Part shown: piece by piece, positions 28,124-37,391 of the stretch | Layout of the letters: each line of letters begins with the position of its first letter | Numbering within the stretch: the stretch's first letter is position 1 | Assembly (NCBI RefSeq): GCF_000760035.1 | Contig: NZ_JNAO01000001.1 | Span: forward strand, 1 to 64,000 | Direction of reading: 5' to 3' | DNA length: 64,000 nucleotides | Source: Prochlorococcus marinus str. MIT 9314 | GTDB taxonomy: Bacteria; Cyanobacteriota; Cyanobacteriia; PCC-6307; Cyanobiaceae | Notes under the pieces: generated by a model | Seen by the model: the letters and a program-made list of their open reading frames with translations, nothing else | What the model was told of the DNA's origin: nothing | The model's database searches: none | Translations under genes and position numbers: made by a program

Positions 28124-28828
28124 TTAACTAATTAAAGAGCCTATTGGCTCACCAGCAACAGCTTTAGAAATGTTCCCTTTTTTGAATATATCAAAAACCA
28201 TAATAGGGATATTATTATCTTTGCAAAGAGCAATCGCAGTACTGTCCATTACGGCAATTTCATCACTAAGAACTTGTTGATAACTGAGAGAGGAATATTT
28301 TTTGGCATCTTTAAATTGATTAGGATCACGATCGTATACTCCATCAACTTTAGTAGCCTTCATAACAACTTCAGCGTTTATTTCTGCTGCTCTCAAAGCT
28401 GCCGTAGTATCAGTTGTAAAAAACGGATTTCCGCATCCACCTCCGAAAACTACAACTCTACCTTTTTCTAAGTGCCTCATGGCCCTTCTTCTTATGTAGG
28501 GTTCGGCAATTTCCTGCATTTCTATTGCAGTTTGAACTCGTGTTGCAACTCCTACTCTTTCTAATCCATCTTGAAGTGAAATAGCATTCATTACTGTTGC
28601 GAGCATCCCAACATAATCAGCTGTCGCTCTATCCATGCCATCTGCAGACCCTTTAAGCCCTCTAAAAATATTCCCGCCCCCAACAACTATTGCAAGTTCT
28701 ACATTATTTTCGACTACTTTTGAAACATCCTCTGCAATTGACTGAACTATAGCAGGATCAATACCATAAGGTTTTTCACCCATTAGTGCTTCACCACTAA
28801 GTTTTAAGAGAACTCTTTTGTAAGTCAT
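28124..28828 (-). CDS. pyrH: UMP kinase
   Basis: It phosphorylates UMP to UDP. It has the hexameric bacterial type features: [13 protein letters not shown] at the N-terminus, [30 protein letters not shown] and [14 protein letters not shown]. The length of 234 residues is normal. It heads the pyrH-frr-oxidoreductase run. The 127-bp gap to cobO upstream presumably holds its promoter. Confidence 0.97.
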   Translation of the reverse strand: MTYKRVLLKLSGEALMGEKPYGIDPAIVQSIAEDVSKVVENNVELAIVVGGGNIFRGLKGSADGMDRATADYVGMLATVMNAISLQDGLERVGVATRVQTAIEMQEIAEPYIRRRAMRHLEKGRVVVFGGGCGNPFFTTDTTAALRAAEINAEVVMKATKVDGVYDRDPNQFKDAKKYSSLSYQQVLSDEIAVMDSTAIALCKDNNIPIMVFDIFKKGNISKAVAGEPIGSLIS

Positions 28829-28955
28829 TCAATAATTGTACTTTTAAGACCTTAGCAAGTAAAAGCACCAAATTTATTTTTTGTTCAGATATTGCTTGCG
28901 TCTTTAAACATTTCTAAACTAGCCTAAAGAAATTTTAAATAATAATTTACCTTAA

Positions 28956-29648
28956 CTAAAATTCAATACACTTTTGTGCTTTTATTCCTTGTTCTTTAAA
29001 TGGATGTCTTATAAGTTTCATTTCTGTAACTAGATCAGCGTAATTAATAATTGAATCAGATGCTCCCCTTCCAGTTAAAACAATATGATTTTTTCTATTA
29101 TTCAAGCTTTTTAAAAAAGTGATTATTTCTTCAGGTTCAAGATAACCAAGTTTTGTCGCAATATTAATTTCATCAAGAATGATAAGTTTATAAGATTCGT
29201 CTTGAATGTATTTTTTGGCTAACTGCCAGGCCTCTTGAACAAATTTTTCATCTCTTATTCTGTCTTGTGTTTCCCAAGTAAATCCCTCTCCTAATGAATG
29301 CCAAGATAGATTTGAAGAAAAGCTTTTAAGTGCTTTTTCTTCTCCAGTGGTCCAGCCTCCTTTGATAAATTGAATTATTGCTACCTTATAGCCATGCCCT
29401 ATCGTCCTTAAAGCCATACCTAAAGATGCCGTTGTCTTGCCCTTGCCATTTCCTGTGAAAACCATTAATAATCCTTTTTTTGTTTTTCTAATTTGTAGTC
29501 TTTCGGCTTGAATATCTTTTCTTTGCTGCATTCTTCTTTTATATGAACTTTCATCGCTATCCGGTGATAATTTACCTCCCATCCCAAGTTTATTTGCTTG
29601 ATTATCGAGGTTAAATATTTTCTCAGAAGATGAATGTTTTTCTCGCAT
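28956..29648 (-). CDS. cobO: cob(I)alamin/cobinamide adenosyltransferase
   Basis: It adenosylates the corrin cobalt in cobalamin synthesis. The P-loop VFTGNGKGKTTASLGMAL lies near residue 63, followed by VAIIQFIKGGW and LIILDEINIATKLGYL; VVLTGRGAS-type sequence (IVLTGRGAS) is also present. The N-terminal 55 residues are an extension typical of picocyanobacterial CobO. Its start lies about 34 bp from the end of the recombinase gene on the same strand. Confidence 0.95.
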   Translation of the reverse strand: MREKHSSSEKIFNLDNQANKLGMGGKLSPDSDESSYKRRMQQRKDIQAERLQIRKTKKGLLMVFTGNGKGKTTASLGMALRTIGHGYKVAIIQFIKGGWTTGEEKALKSFSSNLSWHSLGEGFTWETQDRIRDEKFVQEAWQLAKKYIQDESYKLIILDEINIATKLGYLEPEEIITFLKSLNNRKNHIVLTGRGASDSIINYADLVTEMKLIRHPFKEQGIKAQKCIEF

Positions 29649-29682
29649 ATGACCCTTATATTTATATATTCATTATAAAACT

Positions 29683-30852
29683 TTAAATATTTTTAACTCT
29701 TTTAACTTTTAAAAGTGCATTATTTACCGCCTGTTGTTGATCTCTTTTAGTAATCCAGTGGTGATAGGTTTGAGTATGTAAACTAACCGAATGTCCCATC
29801 ATTCTGGCAGCCACAGTATCAGGTAAATCATAAAAAATTGTTCTTACTGCCCATGCATGCCTTAGATCATAAGGTTTTATTTGCAAAGAGTAACGCTTAA
29901 ACTGGTCTGTTATTTTTTTTCCAATATTTTGTAAGGTTGTAATTTTAAGGTCTCTATTGATATTTGGTAGAAGTTCTGGATTTTCACCAAGTTTTGATAA
30001 TTCGAATTTTTCCACCCATTCAGGATGAAATGGCCAAACTTGATGCTCCCCAGTTTTAGTTGTAGGTAAAACTCTAATAATTTTGTCCCCAAAATTTGTT
30101 AGAGAACTTAAATCACAAAAAAATACTTCATGATTTCTTAATCCATATGTAGCCATCAAACCAAAAACAAATTTCCAAGATTTGTTTGGTATCTTCTCCC
30201 AAAGTTTCTCTATTAATTCGTCTGTCGGGAGGTCCCTAAATCCTGCTTTGTTTAGACCATATCCTCTAGAATTTAATTTCCAATCTTCTGGTAGTTTAAT
30301 GTCCAAAAACTTGGCCAAAACATTTAGAGAAGTAGCGCATTGTTTTCTACTTCTGCTTCCTTCCTTATAACTTTCGACTGTCTTTTGAAATATTTTCTCT
30401 AAAGCTTCATTTTCGTGATCACTATAAACATCTAGGATTCTTTTCATATATGGTTTGTAAGAACTTCTCCAGGTAGATTTTCTAGTGCTGGTTCTAAAAT
30501 CACCTTTTTTTTCTTTAAAAAAAAATTCCTCAAATTGATTTAATTTATTTGGGAATTCAAAACCATCTTTTATTTGCTTTTTATAGGGATTGCCTATCCA
30601 ATTAATCCAATCAAATTGATTCAATTCCAATTGTAAATTGATTAATTGTAATTTTTTTTTAGCTTCTTCTAATCCAGAAATATTAGCCTTTAAACCAAGA
30701 GATATTCTTTGAACTTTAAAGTTATTTTTATCTTCTTTGGAGGGTAATGAACCACGAATATTTAATTTCTCTCCTCTTTTCTCAATTTTAAGCTTGCTTC
30801 CTTGAGTAGCAAATTTATCATTGACATTATTAATTTCCTGAATTACGTTCAT
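29683..30852 (-). CDS. solitary tyrosine recombinase (phage integrase family)
   Basis: A 389-residue site-specific recombinase-like protein. The C-terminal catalytic domain has Arg239 (YGLRNHE), Arg331 in YDLRHAWAVR, the GH box MMGHS and the nucleophile candidate Tyr363 (TQTYHHW). The His of the HxxR box is Tyr328 here, a substitution known in part of the family. The N-terminal domain (about 100-200) looks like a core-binding domain. No other mobile genes, duplicated attachment sites or tRNA are visible around it; it sits between cobO and hemH as if part of the core genome. A housekeeping role is possible but unproven. Confidence 0.85.
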   Translation of the reverse strand: MNVIQEINNVNDKFATQGSKLKIEKRGEKLNIRGSLPSKEDKNNFKVQRISLGLKANISGLEEAKKKLQLINLQLELNQFDWINWIGNPYKKQIKDGFEFPNKLNQFEEFFFKEKKGDFRTSTRKSTWRSSYKPYMKRILDVYSDHENEALEKIFQKTVESYKEGSRSRKQCATSLNVLAKFLDIKLPEDWKLNSRGYGLNKAGFRDLPTDELIEKLWEKIPNKSWKFVFGLMATYGLRNHEVFFCDLSSLTNFGDKIIRVLPTTKTGEHQVWPFHPEWVEKFELSKLGENPELLPNINRDLKITTLQNIGKKITDQFKRYSLQIKPYDLRHAWAVRTIFYDLPDTVAARMMGHSVSLHTQTYHHWITKRDQQQAVNNALLKVKRVKNI

Positions 30853-30871
30853 TAACTTATATAATTGACCT

Positions 30872-30877
30872 TATAAT
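30872..30877 (+). promoter_or_regulatory. probable -10 element of hemH
   Basis: A perfect TATAAT lies 40 bp before the hemH ATG, in the 65-bp spacer shared with the divergent recombinase gene. A second TATAAT overlaps 30860-30865. No good -35 is visible, which is common in Prochlorococcus promoters. Confidence 0.45.
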
Positions 30878-30917
30878 GACGTTTTTAATGTTTATTTTCA
30901 ATCTCCATAAATTTTAG

Positions 30918-32093
30918 ATGGATAAAATAGGCGTCTTACTAATGAATTTAGGGGGGCCTGAACGCATTAACGATGTAGGCCCATTCTTATATAATCTTTT
31001 TTCTGATCCAGAAATAATCAGGACCCCTTTCCCTGTTTTTCAAAAGCCCCTAGCTTGGTTAATTAGTACGCTTAGGAGTACTACTTCACAACAGGCCTAC
31101 CTTTCCATAGGTGGAGGTTCACCTATCAGAAGGATAACTGAACAACAAGCAAGAGAATTACAATCTAAATTAAGGGACAAGGGTTTTAATGCCACTACCT
31201 ACATTGCTATGAGGTATTGGCATCCTTTTACCGAATCAGCTATTGCTGATATGAAAGCAGATGGCATAGATCAAGTTGTTGTAATACCCTTGTATCCGCA
31301 TTTTTCTATAAGTACTAGTGGTTCGAGCTTTAGAGAATTAAAAAAATTGCGAGATTCTGATGATGAATTTAAGAAGGTTCCAATGAGATGTGTAAGGAGT
31401 TGGTTCAGTCAATCAGGTTATTTAAAGTCTATGGTCGAATTAATTTCTGAACAGATATCCCTTTGTGAATCACCTTCAAAAGCCCATATATTTTTTACTG
31501 CTCATGGAGTTCCTAAGAGTTACGTAGAGGAAGCTGGAGACCCTTACAAACAACAAATTGAAGATTGTTCTTTATTAATTATAAATGAGCTGGAAAAATG
31601 TTTAGGTCATAGTAACCCTTATACACTTTCTTATCAAAGTAGAGTTGGCCCTGTTGAATGGTTGAAGCCTTATACAGAAGAAGTGTTAGCTGATCTTGGA
31701 AAGTCAAATGTTAATGATCTGATTGTGGTCCCTATAAGTTTTGTTGGAGAGCACATCGAAACCTTGCAAGAAATTGATATTGAATATAAAGAAATTGCTG
31801 AAAAGGCTGGTATCAAAAATTTTCGGAGAGTTAAGGCTCTTAATACTCATCCTACTTTTATTGAAGGTCTTAGTGAACTAGTGATTTCCTGCTTGGAAGG
31901 GCCTCTAGTTAATATTGAGGAGGCTTCTCAATTACCTGAAAAAGTTAAACTTTATCCTCAGGAAAAGTGGCAATGGGGTTGGAATAATAGTTCAGAGGTG
32001 TGGAATGGAAGAGTTGCAATGATTATTTTTCTTGTGCTTTTTATTGAACTTATTTCAGGCTCTGGACCTCTACATAAATTAGGAATCTTATAA
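30918..32093 (+). CDS. hemH: ferrochelatase with C-terminal chlorophyll-binding (CAB/HLIP-like) segment
   Basis: It inserts Fe2+ into protoporphyrin IX, the last step to heme. The N-terminus [15 protein letters not shown], the [16 protein letters not shown] segment and the catalytic-site [18 protein letters not shown] and [12 protein letters not shown] are all normal. The last ~40 residues form a single membrane helix with the LHC signature EVWNGRVAM (Glu360, Asn363, Arg365), which in cyanobacteria and plastids can bind chlorophyll and carotenoid. The 391 residues fit the FeCh II form. The tail anchors the enzyme to the thylakoid and likely links heme to chlorophyll supply. Confidence 0.96.
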   Translation: MDKIGVLLMNLGGPERINDVGPFLYNLFSDPEIIRTPFPVFQKPLAWLISTLRSTTSQQAYLSIGGGSPIRRITEQQARELQSKLRDKGFNATTYIAMRYWHPFTESAIADMKADGIDQVVVIPLYPHFSISTSGSSFRELKKLRDSDDEFKKVPMRCVRSWFSQSGYLKSMVELISEQISLCESPSKAHIFFTAHGVPKSYVEEAGDPYKQQIEDCSLLIINELEKCLGHSNPYTLSYQSRVGPVEWLKPYTEEVLADLGKSNVNDLIVVPISFVGEHIETLQEIDIEYKEIAEKAGIKNFRRVKALNTHPTFIEGLSELVISCLEGPLVNIEEASQLPEKVKLYPQEKWQWGWNNSSEVWNGRVAMIIFLVLFIELISGSGPLHKLGIL

Positions 32094-32219
32094 AAAAAAA
32101 ATTGATATTTATTTGAAAATTTTTAAATTTTTTTGAATACATTTCTGACATTACATTTCTAAATGAGGCAAAAGTATTTAAATAAGTTTAATATTTATAG
32201 TAAATATTGAATTTCTTTA

Positions 32220-33983
32220 GTGACCCTTACTTCGAGATCCTTTTCAAAGGGTAGTTTAAAACATGAAAATCCAGTTTGGATAACTGGTGCAGATGCACTA
32301 ATGGATTCTTTAAAAATTCATGGAGTAAAAGTTATATTTGGATATCCTGGGGGAGCCATACTACCAATATATGATGCTGTTCATAAGGCAGAACAAGATG
32401 GTTGGTTAAAGCACTATATGGTTAGGCATGAACAAGGTGGTTCACATGCGGCTGATGGATATGCAAGATCTACTGGTGAAGTAGGAGTATGTTTTGGAAC
32501 CTCAGGCCCAGGTGCAACAAATTTGGTAACTGGAATTGCCACTGCGCAAATGGATTCAGTCCCTCTAGTTGTAGTTACAGGTCAAGTCCCAAGACCTGCT
32601 ATAGGGACAGACGCTTTTCAAGAAACTGATATTTTTGGCATAACTCTTCCAATAGTGAAACATTCATGGGTAATAAGGGATCCTTCAGATATCGCGAAAG
32701 TAGTTTCTGAAGCTTTTTTTATAGCCTCATCTGGAAGGCCTGGCCCTGTTTTAATTGATATACCCAAAGATGTAGGTCAGGAGTTCTTTAATTACCAAAG
32801 AGTTTTGCCTGGTGAGATTATTCCTAAAGGATTTAAAAGGAATGGAGAAATTAATGATTGCGATATCAACAAAGCAATTAAATTAATAGAAGATTCTGAA
32901 AGACCTCTTCTATACGTAGGAGGTGGAGCAATATCTTCAGGAGCTCATGATTCAATAAAAACTTTGGCAAAGAATTATCAAATACCAGTTACCACAACTT
33001 TAATGGGGAAGGGCGCTTTTGATGAAAAAGATAATTTATCAGTAGGGATGTTAGGAATGCATGGAACTGCTTATGCAAATTTTGCTGTTACAGAATGCGA
33101 TCTTTTAATTGCTATTGGAGCTAGATTCGATGATAGGGTGACAGGGAAATTAGATACTTTTGCACCTAATGCAAAGGTAATTCATATAGATATCGACCCA
33201 GCAGAAGTTAATAAAAATAGACGTGTAGATGTTGCAATTGTTGCTGATGTTTCAAAAGCCGTTCTAAAAATTAATGAACAATCTCTAAAAAACAAATTTA
33301 CTTGCCGGACGAAAAACTGGTTAGAAAAAATTCATTTTTGGAAACATAAACACCCTTTATATGAACCGCCTAAAGAAGGAGAAATTTATCCTCAGGAAGT
33401 TCTTTTAAAAGTGAGGGAACTTTCACCAGAAGCTTATATAACTACAGATGTAGGGCAACATCAGATGTGGGCTGCTCAATATCTTAGGAATTCTCCAAGA
33501 AAATGGATTAGTAGTGCAGGCTTAGGAACTATGGGTTTTGGATTACCAGCGGCAATTGGAGTAAAAGCAGCCTTACCTAATTCAGATGTAATTTGTATTG
33601 CAGGAGATGCAAGTGTATTAATGAATATTCAAGAATTAGGAACCTTATCTCAATATGGTCTAAAGGTGAAATTGATTATTATCAATAATCGCTGGCAAGG
33701 GATGGTAAGACAATGGCAGGAAAGTTTCTATGATGAAAGATATTCCTCATCTGATATGAGTTGTGGCGAACCTGATTTTGTAAAACTTGCAGAGTCTTTT
33801 GGAGTTAAAGGATACTTAATTTCTGATAGAAAACAATTACAGAATGAATTAAAAAATGCGCTTGATCATGACGGCCCTGCCTTGATTAATATCCTTGTCA
33901 GAAGAGGTGAAAATTGTTATCCAATGGTTCCGCCTGGTAAAAGTAATGCTCAAATGGTTGGATATGTTAATTGTGAAGACTAA
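32220..33983 (+). CDS. ilvB: acetolactate synthase large (catalytic) subunit
   Basis: This ThDP enzyme makes acetolactate or acetohydroxybutyrate for branched-chain amino acids. Motifs include [27 protein letters not shown] with the catalytic Glu, [13 protein letters not shown], and the ThDP-binding [14 protein letters not shown]...NN. The 587-residue length is normal. The start is GTG at 32220. No small subunit (ilvH) is in this window. The 126-bp A/T-rich gap upstream separates it from hemH. Confidence 0.96.
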   Translation: MTLTSRSFSKGSLKHENPVWITGADALMDSLKIHGVKVIFGYPGGAILPIYDAVHKAEQDGWLKHYMVRHEQGGSHAADGYARSTGEVGVCFGTSGPGATNLVTGIATAQMDSVPLVVVTGQVPRPAIGTDAFQETDIFGITLPIVKHSWVIRDPSDIAKVVSEAFFIASSGRPGPVLIDIPKDVGQEFFNYQRVLPGEIIPKGFKRNGEINDCDINKAIKLIEDSERPLLYVGGGAISSGAHDSIKTLAKNYQIPVTTTLMGKGAFDEKDNLSVGMLGMHGTAYANFAVTECDLLIAIGARFDDRVTGKLDTFAPNAKVIHIDIDPAEVNKNRRVDVAIVADVSKAVLKINEQSLKNKFTCRTKNWLEKIHFWKHKHPLYEPPKEGEIYPQEVLLKVRELSPEAYITTDVGQHQMWAAQYLRNSPRKWISSAGLGTMGFGLPAAIGVKAALPNSDVICIAGDASVLMNIQELGTLSQYGLKVKLIIINNRWQGMVRQWQESFYDERYSSSDMSCGEPDFVKLAESFGVKGYLISDRKQLQNELKNALDHDGPALINILVRRGENCYPMVPPGKSNAQMVGYVNCED

Positions 33984-34055
33984 TTTTAAAAAAAAAAATT
34001 CTTGATTTTTAAAAATTAACTTTATGATAATTCAAAAATCTAAGATATTTCTGAA

Positions 34056-34406
34056 TTGAAAAAATTATCAAAAATTTTAATTATAGTGTGCTTGATTGCT
34101 ATTAATCCTGTAATAGTAAACTCGGCCGAAATTCTTCAAATTAAAAGTTCAAATACTATTTTGGTGGGGGATCAAAATAGAAATTTAACTATTGGATTAT
34201 TTTGTGTAGATGTAAATGAAAATGATGAGATTGAAGCAACTAATTTACTTAAGAGTGAATTCCCAAGGGGAAGCAAAGTGAAAATAAAGCCTTTTGGTTT
34301 CAAAGAGAATGTTTTGTTAGCCAAAGTTTTTAATATTAAAGGTACTAAGGAGATGACGGAATTATTGGTGGCTAAAAACTTAAGTAGTGAAATTTGTCCA
34401 AGTTAA
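34056..34406 (+). CDS. secreted SNase-like (OB-fold) protein, catalytically degenerate
   Basis: A 116-residue protein with a signal peptide (KKLSKILIIVCLIAINPVIVNSA, cut near residue 24). The rest resembles a short staphylococcal nuclease domain: ILVGDQNRNLTIGLFCVDV corresponds to the first strands, and ELLVAKNLSSEIC to the C-terminal part. The catalytic Arg expected in the RVRLxGID segment is missing (TIGLFCVD). It is therefore probably not a nuclease. Start TTG at 34056, supported by the lysine-rich signal-peptide start. Two Cys in the mature part could form a disulfide. Function unknown. Confidence 0.6.
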   Translation: MKKLSKILIIVCLIAINPVIVNSAEILQIKSSNTILVGDQNRNLTIGLFCVDVNENDEIEATNLLKSEFPRGSKVKIKPFGFKENVLLAKVFNIKGTKEMTELLVAKNLSSEICPS

Positions 34407-34412
34407 TTATCT

Positions 34413-35219
34413 TTATGAGCAAATAAGATTCCATTGTCTCGAGATTGTTTTGCTCCTCCTCCAAGAATAAAATTCATTATTGAATTTGTATGTGCATATA
34501 TTTGAGATGTCTATATTTGTATGAGGGATGTTCTCATTTAAAAGTTGTTTATAGGCAGATCTTTTTAGATCAAGTTGATTTAAGTTTTGTTCTCTGATGT
34601 GATTTGAATCAATAAAACTAAGATCTTTTTTAGTTTTAGTCAATTTGACAGTTATGTTTTTGTTTTCGGCCTTTCTATAAAATTTTTTGAGTGTAATTTT
34701 ATCAACTAGATAATGTTCCTTAGAAATAGCTGGTCCTATTGCAACAAGTAAGTCATCTCTGGATGTACCAAGAGTATCGAAAATTTTTACCAGATTTTTT
34801 ATTATTTTTTTTTCTAAACCCTTTCTTCCACAATGCAAGGTTGCTACATTTCTTGTACTTTTATCTGCAAAAAATATTGGCATACAATCAGCTGTGTAAA
34901 CCCATAAGTTTTGATTGCATTTATTGCCAACAAGACCATCTGCATCAGTCTTAGTTCCTTTTTGCGAATGAGATCCAAACACTATCACATTACTGTGAAT
35001 TTGATTGGAAACACAATTTATGGAATTTTCATTCAAGTGATTTCCTAATAATTGAAGATATTTCTCGGAGCAAGACTTCGTGAAGTATGCATGTTTGAAA
35101 TTATTTTGACTAAGAATAGGTGATGAATAATACTCAAATTTTTTGTTTTGAATATAAATTTCATCTTTTGAGAAATATATTTCTTTGTATGGAATAGTTC
35201 CTGCTCCTAAATTAAATTT
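34413..35219 (-). CDS. laccase-domain protein (YfiH/PgeF family), start codon unclear
   Basis: This is the multicopper-polyphenol-oxidase/YfiH family, now known to act on nucleosides or peptidoglycan precursors. Zinc-site residues are visible: QIHSNVIVF (His), TADCMPIFF (Cys), ATLHCGRKG (His). SWRRSKTISRQWNLI is the usual C-terminus. A TTG at 35036 would give 207 residues, but the same open frame continues upstream to 35225 and encodes family-like N-terminal sequence (FEYYSSPILSQNNFKHAYFT). There is no in-frame ATG, GTG or TTG in that stretch. The gene either uses a rare start such as the ATT at 35195 or has lost its start. It is tightly downstream of tab2. Confidence 0.72.
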   Translation of the reverse strand, partial: KFNLGAGTIPYKEIYFSKDEIYIQNKKFEYYSSPILSQNNFKHAYFTKSCSEKYLQLLGNHLNENSINCVSNQIHSNVIVFGSHSQKGTKTDADGLVGNKCNQNLWVYTADCMPIFFADKSTRNVATLHCGRKGLEKKIIKNLVKIFDTLGTSRDDLLVAIGPAISKEHYLVDKITLKKFYRKAENKNITVKLTKTKKDLSFIDSNHIREQNLNQLDLKRSAYKQLLNENIPHTNIDISNICTYKFNNEFYSWRRSKTISRQWNLICS

Positions 35220-36123
35220 ATGGAATTAATTCAATATCTCTTAAGATCCAGAATCCTGCAAATTTTTCGATATAAGGCGTTGACTGTATGGAAATAAATT
35301 GATAATCAAAAGAATTTTTTTTATTCTCTAAAAACTTTGTATTCAAAATGCTTGCATCTTTTTCTGGTAAATCAGTTACCAGCCACTTATCATCTTCTGA
35401 AGCTTCAAGTATTAGTTGGTTCTTATTTACGATTAATTTAATAGGTTCTAAACAACTAAACCATGCAGAAAGTGCCAAAGATCTATCTTTGCTAAAAAGT
35501 CTTAATCCTGGAACTAAGTAATTATCATCTAAATCTTGCTGAATTGGGAAAATATCTCCAAATTCCATAGGCCAATTTTCTGCTGATTTTAATTCGCCAA
35601 TTGATATTTCAGAGATAGTTAAAGCATCACCTCTTACTGCTTCTGGTAGAGGTGTAGGTGAGTTTTCCATTTTAGAAGTAAAAGTAGGAGCTAATACACC
35701 TCTTACATAACCTTTTTCCTTTGGATAAATCTCTTTTTCAAGAAATTCGATTCTATCTAATAAATTGTAAGTTCTCCTACTTACAATAGCCTCAATACTT
35801 ACGGCCTCAAGAGATTTCTTAATGATCGATTTCATTGATGACCTCCAGAATCGAACTAGAGAAGGTTTCTCCCACCCTTGTTTTTTTGCTTCACTTATTG
35901 CTTCATTTAGCGCCTTTGTAAGCCAAACTGAATTAACTTCATTAGCAGGACACTTTTTGTTCCAGAGAAAAACATCTTGTGTCTTATAACTTCTTGTAGA
36001 GCAGATAATTAATTCCCACCTTTTTTTTCCATTTGATTCAATAATGGGCCTTGAGTAAAAGTCTAATTCCCAATCTGAAATTTTTAATTTAAGACTTGAC
36101 TCCATTCTTTTTTTAATGTTCAT
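35218..36123 (-). CDS. Tab2/Atab2-like RNA-binding protein
   Basis: The 301-residue protein matches the Tab2 family (DUF1092), conserved from cyanobacteria to chloroplasts. In algae and plants Tab2/Atab2 binds the psaB or related mRNA and promotes its translation, so it supports photosystem I accumulation. Recognisable parts are WELDFYSRPI near the N-terminus, WELIICS, PSLVRFWRSSMKS and AWFSCLEPIKL. Its start overlaps the stop of the S1-domain gene by 4 bp, and its stop is at the start of the laccase-family frame. The operon thus couples two RNA-binding proteins. Confidence 0.85.
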   Translation of the reverse strand: MNIKKRMESSLKLKISDWELDFYSRPIIESNGKKRWELIICSTRSYKTQDVFLWNKKCPANEVNSVWLTKALNEAISEAKKQGWEKPSLVRFWRSSMKSIIKKSLEAVSIEAIVSRRTYNLLDRIEFLEKEIYPKEKGYVRGVLAPTFTSKMENSPTPLPEAVRGDALTISEISIGELKSAENWPMEFGDIFPIQQDLDDNYLVPGLRLFSKDRSLALSAWFSCLEPIKLIVNKNQLILEASEDDKWLVTDLPEKDASILNTKFLENKKNSFDYQFISIQSTPYIEKFAGFWILRDIELIP

Positions 36124-37325
36124 TTATCTTGTTCTTTTTTATCGAAGAGTGCTTTAGTTTTTAGTGCTCTCTCTGTGGCTTCTTGCATAACTTTTTGCTT
36201 ATCAATAATTAATTCTCCCGCAGAGTTTTCTAGGAGTGCTGTATTGAGACCAATACGACCTTTTTCGAGGTCTATTTCAGATATTAAAGCTTTTATCATT
36301 TCCCCTTCTCTAAAAACTTCTCTTAAAGAACGAATCGATCCATTTGTTAGTGAGGATTGATGAAGAAGTCCACTAGCTCCACCTAAATCTATAAAGAAGC
36401 CATATGGTTTTACTGCTAAAACTTCTCCTTCAATTAATTGACCTAATTCTAAACTTGTAATTTTAGAGACTAATGATGCTTTCTTTTCAGAGAGAACTAA
36501 TTTTCTGGATTCTGGATTCACCTCAAGAAACGCTACTTTTAGAGTTTTGCCAACAAAAGATTGATAATCTTGACCATCTTCAAGTTGGGATCTTGGGATG
36601 AATCCTCTTAATCCATCTACATCACAAGTAAGCCCACCCCTATTAAATCCATTAATTAAAACGTTGATTAATTCTCCATTTTTTGCGGAACTTGATACTT
36701 TCTCCCAACTTTGCCTGAGAATTAATGCTCTAGCGCTCACCGTTACCATCCCATCAGCATTTTGTTCTTTGATTACCAAAACTTCCATTTCAAGGCCTAT
36801 AGAAAACTTTTCTTTAAAGTTAGTGATTACACCCAAACCACATTCTTTTTTGGGCATATAACCAGGTGCTTTCCCCCCAATGTCTACATATAATCCATCA
36901 CTTTCGATTGCTATAACCTTACCTGAAATTGTTTCTCCTGTAGCCCCAATTGGCTCATTTGCATTTAAAGCCTCCAAAAAAGCACTTTCATCAAAGTCGA
37001 ATTCATCAACTGTTCTTTCTAATTGAAAATCTGTGTTTTGCTCAGAAAAGTTAAGGGGTCTATTTAGGTCTTGTTGAGTTAAATTTTGTTGAGAAATATC
37101 AAAATTCTTGGTGCTTTCATTATTGTCCTCAACTTTTTTTACTGAATCATTTTTAATGATTTGCGGTTTGATTGCGATATCTTCTTTCTTAATTTCTTCT
37201 TGCGAATTGGTTTGCTCATTATCTATTTTTTGAGTATCTTTCTTGCTTATGTGAAGTACCTGAAGAGGTTTTTTATTGCCCTTTGGTTGGATATTCTCTT
37301 GGGCATTTTTATTACTGACTCCCAT
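36120..37325 (-). CDS. rps1b: S1-domain RNA-binding protein (ribosomal protein S1 homolog B)
   Basis: The 401-residue protein has a low-complexity charged N-terminal third (about 1-125) and then three S1 domains: GETISGKVIAIESDGLYVDI (from ~133), a second around NVLINGFNRGGLTCDVDGL, and GQLIEGEVLAVKPYGFFIDL. Cyanobacteria usually have two or three S1-like genes; this looks like the shorter 'B' type rather than the main rpsA. It may act in translation initiation on Shine-Dalgarno-poor mRNAs. It overlaps tab2 by 4 bp. Confidence 0.85.
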   Translation of the reverse strand: MGVSNKNAQENIQPKGNKKPLQVLHISKKDTQKIDNEQTNSQEEIKKEDIAIKPQIIKNDSVKKVEDNNESTKNFDISQQNLTQQDLNRPLNFSEQNTDFQLERTVDEFDFDESAFLEALNANEPIGATGETISGKVIAIESDGLYVDIGGKAPGYMPKKECGLGVITNFKEKFSIGLEMEVLVIKEQNADGMVTVSARALILRQSWEKVSSSAKNGELINVLINGFNRGGLTCDVDGLRGFIPRSQLEDGQDYQSFVGKTLKVAFLEVNPESRKLVLSEKKASLVSKITSLELGQLIEGEVLAVKPYGFFIDLGGASGLLHQSSLTNGSIRSLREVFREGEMIKALISEIDLEKGRIGLNTALLENSAGELIIDKQKVMQEATERALKTKALFDKKEQDK

Positions 37326-37391
37326 TGTAGGTAAAATAAGAATAATTAATTATTAACATACTCTAAATGTTAGTACTCAAAATTAAAATTA

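Noticed and set aside
27644-28131. Plus-strand frames opposite frr
   Set aside because: Antisense shadows of frr; the translations have no ordered motifs.
29683-30852. Prophage or genomic island around the recombinase
   Set aside because: Neighbours are core metabolic genes; no tRNA, direct repeats, phage genes or composition change are visible.
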